Below, piece after piece: positions 56,682-64,000 of a stretch of 64,000 nucleotides of DNA. The DNA is from Alphaproteobacteria bacterium (GTDB taxonomy: Bacteria > Pseudomonadota > Alphaproteobacteria > Thalassobaculales > Thalassobaculaceae): the NCBI GenBank assembly GCA_013203465.1, contig JABMNR010000200.1, positions 1-64,000 on the forward strand. Direction: 5' to 3'. A program made the translations under genes and the position numbers. Below the pieces are notes generated by a model. That model saw only the letters and a program-made list of their open reading frames with translations. It was not told where the DNA came from and searched no databases. The first letter of the stretch is position 1; each line of letters opens with the position of its first letter.

Positions 56682-57420
56682 CCGTCAAAGTGGCAAGAAA
56701 CGCGCTCGCGGGGATCGCCGCCCGCCGGCCGGAGCGCAGGATCGATCCCGCCGCCGACCCGGTGTTGAGCAGCAAATCTATCACGCTGGCATGGGATTGA
56801 AACGCACCGTGGCCTTGGGGGTAGGTCGGATGCTCGTAGGCTTGGAACATCAACGCCACACCGGCGGCGCGAAACGCCGCCACGCCGTCACGCAGGTAGT
56901 TGGCCGCGCCCGGCGGCGACAGGTAGGTATCGGCGTCTAACTCCCGGCACAGCGCCACCAACCGCTCGATCCGATCATCGGCATCGCCCAGCGCGGAGGC
57001 GCGAACACGCGGCGTGTCGATGCCGAGGCGTTCGCACGCCCGTTCGATGAAATCGATGTTGGTCGCGGCCAAGGAGCGGCCCGGTTCGAGATCGGCGAGC
57101 CAGGTGTCGATCCAGCCCAACTCCAGCTCGACGGCCGCGGCCTTGGCATAAGCCTGAGCCAGGGTCGCGCGCCATTTCCGCACCGCATCGACCGGGCCAA
57201 CCGTGGCATCGGCGACGGTCGTGTGCTCGGTTTTCGAGGCTTGGACCGGCAGGCTCAACCACATCGGGCCGTTGGCGGTCTTGATGCGGTTGCGCTGCTG
57301 CCAGCTTTGCTTGGAGAACTCGACGGTATCCAGATAGACGAAGCGGTCGACCCGGTCGATCAGGTCGAAATAACCGATCCACGGCAGGAAGGTCGGCTGC
57401 ATGACGGCAATCGTGGTCAT
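56662..57420 (-). CDS. WbqC-family protein
   Basis: 252 residues. Opens IAVMQPTFLPWIGYFDLI, continues FVYLDTVEFSKQSWQQRNRIK, and ends with the YEHPTYPQGHGAFQSHASVIDLLLNTG block typical of WbqC proteins. They occur in O-antigen and surface-sugar clusters and resemble aminoacyl- or peptidyl-transferring enzymes, but activity is unproven. The start overlaps the methyltransferase stop by four bases. Confidence 0.88.
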   Translation of the reverse strand: MTTIAVMQPTFLPWIGYFDLIDRVDRFVYLDTVEFSKQSWQQRNRIKTANGPMWLSLPVQASKTEHTTVADATVGPVDAVRKWRATLAQAYAKAAAVELELGWIDTWLADLEPGRSLAATNIDFIERACERLGIDTPRVRASALGDADDRIERLVALCRELDADTYLSPPGAANYLRDGVAAFRAAGVALMFQAYEHPTYPQGHGAFQSHASVIDLLLNTGSAAGSILRSGRRAAIPASAFLATLTDDDDGG

Positions 57421-58319
57421 CCGTCCCCTGTTTTCGCGGCGACCACGAACAAGCAGCGACCCATCCCGGCCTGAGCGAACGCCTGATACAGCCGCCGCCG
57501 GGTCGCCACCGGCAACGCCCGCTCGAACGCCACCCGGCGGTGGTGGCAGTCACCACCCAGGCTCTTGTCGGTGATGTAGTCGGAGCCGAGCAGCAGGAAC
57601 AACTCCATCGGAAAGTCCGACTGCCGGTAGCGGGGCGACAGCCCGACCGACCGCATCATCGCCTCGACCGCGTCGTAGGACAGATAGTGAATATGCTCCG
57701 GCGCCGATATCCACCAACGCGGCATGCCCAGCGCGTCCACCGCCGCCGTCTGCAGCGGGTTGAAGTCGTTGCCGGATCGGACGATCACCACACCGCCGGG
57801 CGCCAGGGCCTTGGCCGCCGCCGCCAAATTCGCCGCCGGATCGAAGGTCTGCTCCAGCACGTTGACGAACAGCACCGCATCCACACTGCCCGGCACGATG
57901 GTCCCGGCGGACACCAATTCATCGAACGCGCCGGCGTGGGCGGTGAAGCCGCGTTCCCGCACCGCTTCGACGGCGGCGGTGGCGAGGTCGACGCCGAGCG
58001 GCTCGAACCCCCGATCCGCCAGATCGGCCAGCAACCCGCCAAGGCCGCACCCGACCTCCAGCACCCGCTTGCCGCCATTGCCGTGCTCTTGGATGGCGTC
58101 GGTGATGTCGCGGTGCAGGGTCTCGGACAACCAGCGCGCCTGATCGTCGGCCTCCTCCCCGCCGCGCCGGGAACGGGCGATGTCGGCGGCGCGGCGTCCC
58201 TCGTCGATCAGCGTGTAGTAGGTGTCACGATAGAACGCCTCCAACTCCTCCTGGGTCGGCATCGGGTCGAGGACACGATGGCCGAAGCGCGCATCCAGCC
58301 GTGTCGAATGCTCCGTCAC
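57417..58319 (-). CDS. SAM-dependent class I methyltransferase
   Basis: 300 residues from a GTG at 58319, one base after the FAD-protein stop. Motif I is VLEVGCGLGGLLADLADRG at about residue 86. LFVNVLEQTFDPAANLAAAAK and PGGVVIVRSGNDFNPLQ follow, which is the general Methyltransf_23 pattern. HIHYLSYDAVEAMMRSVG closes the domain. Substrate unknown; location suggests a surface sugar. Confidence 0.85.
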   Translation of the reverse strand: MTEHSTRLDARFGHRVLDPMPTQEELEAFYRDTYYTLIDEGRRAADIARSRRGGEEADDQARWLSETLHRDITDAIQEHGNGGKRVLEVGCGLGGLLADLADRGFEPLGVDLATAAVEAVRERGFTAHAGAFDELVSAGTIVPGSVDAVLFVNVLEQTFDPAANLAAAAKALAPGGVVIVRSGNDFNPLQTAAVDALGMPRWWISAPEHIHYLSYDAVEAMMRSVGLSPRYRQSDFPMELFLLLGSDYITDKSLGGDCHHRRVAFERALPVATRRRLYQAFAQAGMGRCLFVVAAKTGDG

Positions 58320-58320
58320 G

Positions 58321-59697
58321 TCACCCCTCCCATCCCGCGAGCCGCTGGTCGATCTCGCGCACGCTGCCGGATTTGCCGAAGTTGAACTCATCGGCGACCA
58401 GAAGCCCCGGCATCGCCGCGGCGCGGGTCCGGACCGGCGCGACGGCGGTCTCGAAATCGCGCGCCGGAAACCGGTATGAGGCCGGTGTGGTCAGGGTCTT
58501 CACCCGCTCGGGCAGCGGCCCCGTCGCCACCCCAAGCGCGGTCACCTCGGCCCAGATCGCCTCGGCTTGTGCGGCCGGATCGGTGAACATCGCGCTGTCC
58601 ATCGCTGTCGGAACTTCAGCGCAAACATAGTGGCGGCCGTCAGGGGCGGTGTCCGGGCCGAACAGGCTGGGCACCGAGGCGCGGAACACCCGGTGGTCGT
58701 TGTCGAAATCATGCACCCAGTGATAGGTCCCCGCCGCTCCGGCCGGGATGTCGAAATAGAACAATGCCATGGGCACCGGCCGGATCGCGGCGGATACGGA
58801 AGCCGCATCCTCCCCCAGCGCCGAGGCCAGCGGCGTCCAGCCCGAGGTCCAGACCAGCACGTCCGCGTCGAACGTACGACCGTCGGCCAGCGTCAACCGC
58901 GTGGTCTGGCCATGCAGCGCCAGCGACGCGATCTCGGCCTCAAGCGTCAATTCGACTCCCACCTCCATGAGACGCGCGGTCGCCGTCGCGGCGAACCCGC
59001 CCATGCCGCCGGTCGTGGGATAGAGCGCCCGGGCCTCGAACCCGCTCGCACGGTCGCGTAGGAACCGCATCGGATCGTCGGCGTTGGATCGCAGGATCAC
59101 CGCGTCGAAGGCCGGTACCTGCTTCAGCAGTGCCGCCGTCGCGTCGTCGGTCACCTTGAGGCGACGGGCCGGCAGGGCGGAATACGCGGCGGCGGACAAC
59201 TCTCCGGGCGGCGCCTGCAGCATCTTGGCGAACACCTCGCCCAGCACATCGGCCGCCGACGCTCCGAACAGATCGACCAAATGCGCGGCCAAACTCCGGG
59301 TCGGATCGATGCCCGGCACCGGCGCGTCGCCGCGTTCGGCGGCCCGTTCCAACACGCCGGCGAGAACGGCTCCCCGCCGATCATCCGGCAGCCGTGTCAG
59401 GTCCGGGTATTCGATGCCGTCGGTGCGAACGCCCGCCAGTACCGAGGCGACGGCGGGGGTGATCGGCCGTGCCTCACCCCCCATCAGGTCGAGCAGCAAC
59501 GCCGTCGTCGCATCGTCCTCGTTGCCGAACAGGTGGCAACCGATGTCGAGGCTGAAGCCATCCCAGGGGATTGAGCTGTGAACGCCGCCCAACCGCTTCG
59601 CCCGGTCGACCAAAGTCACGCGGCAGCCACGGTCGACCAACCGTCGGGCGGCGACGATTCCCTTCAGCCCGGCTCCGACGACGACCGCGTGTTGCAT
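58321..59697 (-). CDS. FAD-dependent amino-oxidase-like protein
   Basis: 458 residues from the ATG at 59697, just before the FAD motif; a GTG at 59727 is possible. Residues 5-40 hold VVVGAGLKGIVAARRLVDRGCRV and then AKRLGGVHSS, the dinucleotide fold of protoporphyrinogen-oxidase and amine-oxidase relatives. WTSGWTP and the closing LVADEFNFGKSGSVREIDQRL fit FAD binding. It may oxidise a sugar or, like UDP-galactopyranose mutase, use FAD non-oxidatively. Function unknown; it heads the leftward glycan run. Confidence 0.8.
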   Translation of the reverse strand: MQHAVVVGAGLKGIVAARRLVDRGCRVTLVDRAKRLGGVHSSIPWDGFSLDIGCHLFGNEDDATTALLLDLMGGEARPITPAVASVLAGVRTDGIEYPDLTRLPDDRRGAVLAGVLERAAERGDAPVPGIDPTRSLAAHLVDLFGASAADVLGEVFAKMLQAPPGELSAAAYSALPARRLKVTDDATAALLKQVPAFDAVILRSNADDPMRFLRDRASGFEARALYPTTGGMGGFAATATARLMEVGVELTLEAEIASLALHGQTTRLTLADGRTFDADVLVWTSGWTPLASALGEDAASVSAAIRPVPMALFYFDIPAGAAGTYHWVHDFDNDHRVFRASVPSLFGPDTAPDGRHYVCAEVPTAMDSAMFTDPAAQAEAIWAEVTALGVATGPLPERVKTLTTPASYRFPARDFETAVAPVRTRAAAMPGLLVADEFNFGKSGSVREIDQRLAGWEG

Positions 59698-59750
59698 TCT
59701 GGGTGGCACATATCTTGTGATCGGCACACCACCTTACCACAAGATGCCGC

Positions 59751-61124
59751 TCAAATGATCTCGAAGTAACGCGCCATCTGCCAGTCGGTAATTGCCTTCC
59801 GATGTTCGCGCTCCTCCCACTCGCGGGTGGTGACGAAATGCTCGACGAACCCGTCGCCGAACAGCGCCCGCGCCGCTTTCGAGCGCCGCAGCCGACCAGC
59901 TGCCTCTCCCAGGGTGCGCGGCAAGGCGAGGCGGGCAGGGAACCGCTTGTCGTAGGCGTTGCCCTCGACCGCCGGCGCCGGCTCGATCCGGTTCTCGATC
60001 CCCCACAGGCCGGAGCCCAGGGCCGCCGCCATGGTCAGGTAGGGGTTGGCGTCGGCCGCGGCGACACGATACTCGACCCGTTGCGCCTTGGGCGAGCCGA
60101 CGATGACACGCAACGCCGTGGTCCGGTTCTCCACCCCCCAGGTCGAGTCGGTCGGCGCCCAGAAGCCGGGGATCAGCCGGGTGTAGGAATTCACCGTCGA
60201 CGCCGTCATCGCCAGCAACTCGGGCATCAGCTTCTGCTGGCCGCCGACAAACCAGCGCATGACGTCGGCCATGCCGTGCTCTTTCGCCGCGTCGTGGAAC
60301 ACCGGCGTGCCGGCGCTATCGGTCAACGACAGATGGATGTGGCCCGACTGACCGGGATAGTCTTTCGACCATTTCGCCATGAACGTCGCCATCAGGTCAT
60401 GACGCTGGAAGAACACCTTGGCGAAGGTCTTGAACAGCGCCGCCCGGTCGGCCGCCATCAGCGCGTCGGACACGGTGATCGCCGCCTCCATCACCCCGGG
60501 GCCGGTCTCGGTGTGCAGACCCTCGATCGGAATGTCCATCGCCTCCATGGTCTCGATGAACATCAGGTGCAGGTCGGCATGCACCGTCGAGCGCAAGGTG
60601 GAGTACCCGAAGAACCCGGGGGTCAGGGTCACCAAATCGCGGTAGTTCTTGGCCCGCGCACTGTCCGGGGTCTCGTTGAACAGGAAGAACTCATACTCCG
60701 CCGCCGCCTTCACGCCGAAGCCCATGGCCGCCGCCTTGTCGATCATCCGGCGCAAGGCCGCACGCGGGCACACGTCCTCCCACTTGCCGGCGAACTCGCC
60801 CAGCACGAACACCATGTCCGGCTCGAATGGCATCTCCCGGCAGGTCTCGGGCAACAACCGCACCGCCGCGTCGGGATAGGCGGTATGCCAGCCGGTGACG
60901 TCCACGCCGGGGTCCTCGTAGAGCCGGTCATGCAGATCCCAGCCAAGCACCACGTCGCAGAAGCCGAAACCGCCGTCCAAAGCGCTTGCCAGCTTGTCAC
61001 GCGCCATCCACTTGCCGCGCAGCACGCCATCGATGTCGACCACCCCCACCTTGACGTGGCTCAATCGCCGCTCGTCGACCAGCGTCAGAAGATCCCCAGC
61101 TGTTTTGACCTCGTTCGCGTCCAT
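59751..61124 (-). CDS. Glutamine synthetase-like ligase (gamma-glutamylamine synthetase type)
   Basis: 457 residues. The GS catalytic domain has AAAEYEFFLFNE, QSGHIHLSLTDS (the HIHLS metal motif), STVNSYTRLIPGFWAPT and GVENRTTALRV, then EYRVAAADANPYLTMAAALGSG. The short N-terminal beta-grasp domain is of the PuuA/GlnA-like class, not GlnA itself. Likely joins glutamate to an amine, perhaps a polyamine or ethanolamine. It is divergent from the RraA-like gene across 99 bases; no nearby oxidase or transporter confirms the substrate. Confidence 0.88.
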   Translation of the reverse strand: MDANEVKTAGDLLTLVDERRLSHVKVGVVDIDGVLRGKWMARDKLASALDGGFGFCDVVLGWDLHDRLYEDPGVDVTGWHTAYPDAAVRLLPETCREMPFEPDMVFVLGEFAGKWEDVCPRAALRRMIDKAAAMGFGVKAAAEYEFFLFNETPDSARAKNYRDLVTLTPGFFGYSTLRSTVHADLHLMFIETMEAMDIPIEGLHTETGPGVMEAAITVSDALMAADRAALFKTFAKVFFQRHDLMATFMAKWSKDYPGQSGHIHLSLTDSAGTPVFHDAAKEHGMADVMRWFVGGQQKLMPELLAMTASTVNSYTRLIPGFWAPTDSTWGVENRTTALRVIVGSPKAQRVEYRVAAADANPYLTMAAALGSGLWGIENRIEPAPAVEGNAYDKRFPARLALPRTLGEAAGRLRRSKAARALFGDGFVEHFVTTREWEEREHRKAITDWQMARYFEII

Positions 61125-61223
61125 GCGTCACACTCCCCAATCCGACCGGCTGCGGCCCCCCGCGACCGGCGTCACTCTAACGACAACGACGGCGCTGTCG
61201 AAGTACCTGCAACGGAGACATTC

Positions 61224-61871
61224 ATGGCCACCCTCGCCGACCGTCTAGAAGCCTGTTACGCCAGTGCCGTGCACGATGTGCTGCGCGCCATGGGATACGG
61301 CAACCAGGTGCTGCCGCCCAGCATCCGCGCGCTCGACCCGACCAAGAAGATCGCCGGCGAGATCTATACGATTTCCGGCCACATCGACCAGACCCTCTCG
61401 CGGCATGAGACCCTGCTGCGCTGGAGCCAGGTGCTGTCCCGGGTGCCCGGCGGCAAGGTGCTGGTCTGTCAGCCGAACACCAAGGCGATCGCGCTGATGG
61501 GCGAGCTGTCGGCCCAGGCGTTGCGGGTCAAGAACACGCGCGGCTACGTGGTCGACGGTCATTGCCGCGACACCGACTTCATCCTGGACATGGGGTTTCC
61601 GGTGTTCTGCGAGGCCAACACCCCGGCCGACATCGTCGAGCGTTGGACCTACGACGCCTTGGGTGAGCCGATCACCATCGGCACCGTCACCATCCGCTCC
61701 GGCGACTGGCTGTTGGCCGATCGCGACGGCGTGGTGATCATCCCCCAGGAGATCGCCGAGGAAGCGACCACCGAGACCGAGAAGGTGGTGTCCACCGAGG
61801 GCGACATGCGCAAGGCGATCCTCGACGGCATGGACGCGGAGCAGGCGTACCTCAAGTTCGGGAAGTTCTGA
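61224..61871 (+). CDS. RraA-family protein (aldolase/decarboxylase-like)
   Basis: 215 residues from the ATG at 61224 (GGAGACATTC before it). The conserved parts are ACYASAVHDVLRAMGYG, KIAGEIYTISG, AIALMGELSAQALRVKNTRGYVVDGHCRDTDFI (the Gly-Glu-Leu and Asp-His region) and DRDGVVIIPQEIAEE. These resemble HMG/CHA-type aldolases more than the RNase E inhibitor RraA. Substrate unknown. It converges on the LysR gene with ten bases between stops. Confidence 0.87.
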   Translation: MATLADRLEACYASAVHDVLRAMGYGNQVLPPSIRALDPTKKIAGEIYTISGHIDQTLSRHETLLRWSQVLSRVPGGKVLVCQPNTKAIALMGELSAQALRVKNTRGYVVDGHCRDTDFILDMGFPVFCEANTPADIVERWTYDALGEPITIGTVTIRSGDWLLADRDGVVIIPQEIAEEATTETEKVVSTEGDMRKAILDGMDAEQAYLKFGKF

Positions 61872-61881
61872 AACGAGACCG

Positions 61882-62790
61882 TCACGCAGCCGCCAATCGG
61901 GCGGCATCGGCGCGCAGACGGATCGCGGCGAAGTCAAGGAACGTCCGGGTCTTGGCCGGCGCGCGGCGGCCATCCGCGTGCACCAGTTGGACCGGCATCT
62001 CCCGGTCGTCGCAACCGCGCAGCACCTCGACCAACCGGCCGTCGGCAAGGGCGTCGGCGACTTGGTAGGACAGCACGCGGGTCACGCCCCAGCCGGCAAC
62101 CGCGGCGTCGATGGCGGCGGTCAGGGAATTGGTGGTCAATCGGGGCATGATACGCGCCGTCCGCACACTGCCCCGCGCGTGGTAGGGCCAGCCCTGAGGC
62201 CCGTTCAGGTCACTCGGGTTGATGATCCGATGATCGGCGAGATCCATGGGCGTTCGCGGTGTTCCGCGCGCCTCCAGATAACGCGGCGCCGCCACGGTCA
62301 CCCGACGCACCGTGCCGACCCGCACGGCGGACAAGGACGAGTCGGGCAGCGCGCCAATCCGCAACGCCACGTCGATGCCTTCATCGACCAGATGCACGAC
62401 CCGATCGACGAACAGCGTCACCGCCGTCACCTCGGGATGGGTGTCGAGAAAATCCCTGAGAATCGGCATGACGTAGCGCTGGCCGAACAGCACCGGTGCC
62501 GTCACCCGGAGCAACCCGCGCGGTATTTGATGCGTGCCGGCGGTGACCGCCTCGGCGGCCTCCAGATCACTCAGGATGTGGCCGGCGTGCTCCAGCAGCC
62601 GCGCACCCGCCTCGGTCAACACCACACTGCGCGTCGTGCGGGTGAACAACCGCGCGCCAATTCGCTGCTCCAGGCCGTTCACCAGCCGTGTCACCACCGA
62701 GGGCGAGAGGGTCAACCGCCGTGCCGCCGCGTTGAAGGCGCCCGCCTCGGCAACAGCGACGAAGGTGGAGAGTTCGCGGAACCGATCCAT
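61882..62790 (-). CDS. LysR-family transcriptional regulator
   Basis: 302 residues. The N-terminal winged helix (about 1-60) has FVAVAEAGAFNAAARRLTLSPSVVTRLVNGLE, followed by the linker helix. The C-terminal substrate-binding domain is of the PBP2_CrgA-like group (LLRVTAPVLFGQRYVMPIL, VDRVVHLVDEGIDVALRIG). It is divergent from a PNPOx-like gene, with a palindromic T-N11-A box directly ahead of its own start. It most likely regulates that neighbour and itself. Confidence 0.93.
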   Translation of the reverse strand: MDRFRELSTFVAVAEAGAFNAAARRLTLSPSVVTRLVNGLEQRIGARLFTRTTRSVVLTEAGARLLEHAGHILSDLEAAEAVTAGTHQIPRGLLRVTAPVLFGQRYVMPILRDFLDTHPEVTAVTLFVDRVVHLVDEGIDVALRIGALPDSSLSAVRVGTVRRVTVAAPRYLEARGTPRTPMDLADHRIINPSDLNGPQGWPYHARGSVRTARIMPRLTTNSLTAAIDAAVAGWGVTRVLSYQVADALADGRLVEVLRGCDDREMPVQLVHADGRRAPAKTRTFLDFAAIRLRADAARLAAA

Positions 62791-62792
62791 TC

Positions 62793-62809
62793 ATTGTGAA
62801 AATCACAAT
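62793..62809. promoter_or_regulatory. Palindromic LysR-type operator (T-N11-A)
   Basis: ATTGTG-AAAAT-CACAAT, a perfect six-base palindrome with a five-base centre, containing the T-N11-A pattern of LysR regulators. It begins three bases from the lysR start and is in the 113-base divergent gap. The adjacent sequence is A/T-rich (AATAATATATT), unlike the GC-rich surroundings, and could hold the -10 of the rightward promoter. Confidence 0.75.
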
Positions 62810-62903
62810 AATATATTCCAGTAAAGGAAGATTGTTGTTTTAACCCAAAGCATTCATCTCAAGGGCACGGGCCGCCGAGCCCCCCGCCGCACCGGAGGAT
62901 CCC

Positions 62904-63560
62904 ATGACCAAGGCCTTTGCCGAGATCGCGTTCACCCCCGCCGTCCGCGCGATGCAGACCAAACAAGGCTCCGCCCAAGGTTACGAGAAATTCTTAGCGG
63001 CGGAGGCGGAGCGCAGTGATCGCCTGAGCGAGCAGGAAGCCGCGTTCATTGCCGCGCGCGACGGCTTCTACCAAGCCACGGTCTCGGAAACCGGCTGGCC
63101 CTATGTCCAGTTTCGTGGCGGGCCGGTCGGTTTTCTCAAGGTCCTGGATGCCAAAACCATCGCCTTCGCCGATTTTCGCGGTAACCGGCAATACATCAGC
63201 GCCGGCAACCTGACGACGAACGATCGGATCGCGCTGATCCTGATGGATTATCCCAACCGGCGCCGGCTCAAACTCTGGGGCCGGGTTCGGCTGATTGACG
63301 CCAAGCAAGACCCGGCGCTGATCGGCGCGCTGCGTGAGGAAGGCTACCGCGCCCTGCCGGAACGCGCCATGGTCATCACCGTCGAGGCGTTAGACTGGAA
63401 CTGCCCGCAGCACATCCCGCAGCGCTTCACGATCGAGGAAATCGGTGAAAGCCTTGAGTTGCTGCGGGCGGAAAACGCCCAACTTCACCGCGAGGCCACC
63501 CGCCTTCGCGAGGAGGTCGCACGCCTGCGGACGGCGCCGGCCAGTGACGGGGTTTCCTGA
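62904..63560 (+). CDS. Pyridoxamine-phosphate-oxidase-fold flavin protein
   Basis: 218 residues; GGAGGATCCC precedes the ATG. The split-barrel core lies at about 50-170: FYQATVSETGWPYVQFRGGP, IAFADFRGNRQYISAGNLTTNDRIAL and LKLWGRVRLID. The C-terminal part (about 165-215) contains CPQHIPQRFT and a coiled coil with LLRAENAQLHREATRLREEV. Such proteins bind FMN or F420 and act as reductases or oxidases. Probably controlled by the divergent LysR protein. Substrate unknown. Confidence 0.88.
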   Translation: MTKAFAEIAFTPAVRAMQTKQGSAQGYEKFLAAEAERSDRLSEQEAAFIAARDGFYQATVSETGWPYVQFRGGPVGFLKVLDAKTIAFADFRGNRQYISAGNLTTNDRIALILMDYPNRRRLKLWGRVRLIDAKQDPALIGALREEGYRALPERAMVITVEALDWNCPQHIPQRFTIEEIGESLELLRAENAQLHREATRLREEVARLRTAPASDGVS

Positions 63561-63571
63561 CTCGCGATGGG

Positions 63572-64000
63572 TTAGGGTTGCGTGCCGAAGATCCGGTCGC
63601 CGGCATCGCCGAGGCCCGGAACGATATAGGCCTTCTCATTCAAATGATCATCCAGGGCGGCGGTGTAGATCGGCACCAGTGGATGGTCCCGGTGAAACCG
63701 GCGCACACCCTCCGGCGCGGCGACCAGCACCATGAAGCGGATACGCTCGTCCGGCACGCCGTGCTTGTTCAACACATCGGCGGCGTGGGACGCCGAGTTC
63801 CCCGTCGCCAGCATCGGATCGACCAGCACGAACATCCGTTCCTCGGCCGCCGGCAACTTCACCAGATACTCCACCGGCTCCTTGGTCACCGGATCGCGAT
63901 AGAGGCCGATATGCCCCTCGTAAGCGGTCGGCAGCAGCTCGCGCAGGCCATCGACCATGCCCAGCCCAGCGCGCAGGATACCGACGATCACCAGACGCAC
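63572..64000 (-). CDS. upp: Uracil phosphoribosyltransferase, N-terminal part missing
   Basis: The last 142 residues are present; the start lies beyond base 64000. Converts uracil and PRPP to UMP. The PRPP motif [11 protein letters not shown] and the C-terminal uracil-binding [12 protein letters not shown] are complete. [13 protein letters not shown] and [19 protein letters not shown] also match Upp. It converges with the PNPOx-like gene, with 11 bases between. Confidence 0.95.
   Translation of the reverse strand: MRLVIVGILRAGLGMVDGLRELLPTAYEGHIGLYRDPVTKEPVEYLVKLPAAEERMFVLVDPMLATGNSASHAADVLNKHGVPDERIRFMVLVAAPEGVRRFHRDHPLVPIYTAALDDHLNEKAYIVPGLGDAGDRIFGTQP

Noticed and set aside
59802-61871. 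A 689-codon rightward frame antisense to the glutamine-synthetase-like gene
   Set aside because: Only its last 215 codons, from 61224, are a recognisable protein (RraA-like). The rest is His, Arg and Gly-rich sequence mirroring the real gene, as expected in GC-rich DNA.

Overview
The window is GC-rich, densely coding chromosomal DNA from an alphaproteobacterium, most likely of the Rhodospirillales type. The lineage is inferred from the mix of families rather than from a marker gene: TrcR (DUF1013), RcdA (DUF1465) and DUF1192 proteins, the gene order ruvCAB-ybgC-tolQRAB-pal-cpoB-tilS-ftsH-folP-glmM, a 6S RNA between zapA and the 5-formyltetrahydrofolate cyclo-ligase gene, and a ROSE-like leader ahead of a small heat-shock gene. 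I see no rRNA, tRNA, insertion sequence, prophage or CRISPR array.

Layout. 1-7.8 kb is accessory metabolism: a truncated D-malate/tartrate-type dehydrogenase, an MFS exporter with a histidine-rich tail, then a leftward set (SnoaL-like protein, threonine dehydratase, AlaX editing protein, frameshifted PhzF) diverging from a MocR-type PLP regulator and a cupin. 7.8-26.2 kb is a long leftward core block. In transcription order it holds a small coiled-coil gene, zapA, 6S RNA, a 5-FTHF cyclo-ligase, a YmdB-like phosphodiesterase, yebC, ruvCAB, ybgC, tolQRAB-pal-cpoB, tilS, ftsH, folP, glmM and thiD. It covers division, outer-membrane constriction, recombination, folate and cell-wall precursor supply. 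26.4-37.1 kb runs rightward: transketolase, GAPDH, class I aldolase, thiE, efp, suhB, then a three-gene envelope module (OmpA-like protein, TolQ/MotA-like channel, MotB-like coiled-coil protein) and rpmE.

37.1-47.7 kb holds rcdA, the heat-shock gene with its sigma-32-like promoter and ROSE-like hairpin, a thioesterase, an alpha/beta hydrolase, an O-acetylhomoserine sulfhydrylase, DUF1192, trcR, a GNAT enzyme, an SDR and two acyl-CoA synthetases. 47.8-51.2 kb has a DUF465 protein and an amidase/DUF2848/EamA group. 51.3-59.7 kb is a surface-glycan island centred on pseudaminic acid (PseI, PseG, an SpsF-type cytidylyltransferase, a Pse-associated methylase, WbqC, another methyltransferase, an FAD oxidoreductase and a TPR/glycosyltransferase-like protein), without PseB, PseC or PseH. 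59.7-64 kb ends with a glutamine-synthetase-like enzyme, an RraA-like protein, a LysR regulator divergent from a flavin/PNPOx-like protein, and a truncated upp.

The strongest non-gene signals are the sigma-32/ROSE heat-shock leader (37.73-37.86 kb), the 6S RNA (25.45-25.62 kb), two palindromes at convergent gene ends that contain stop codons (42.28 and 51.24 kb), and a LysR-type operator (62.79 kb). The best candidate for an under-described system is the TolQ/MotA-MotB-like module at 32.8-36.8 kb.
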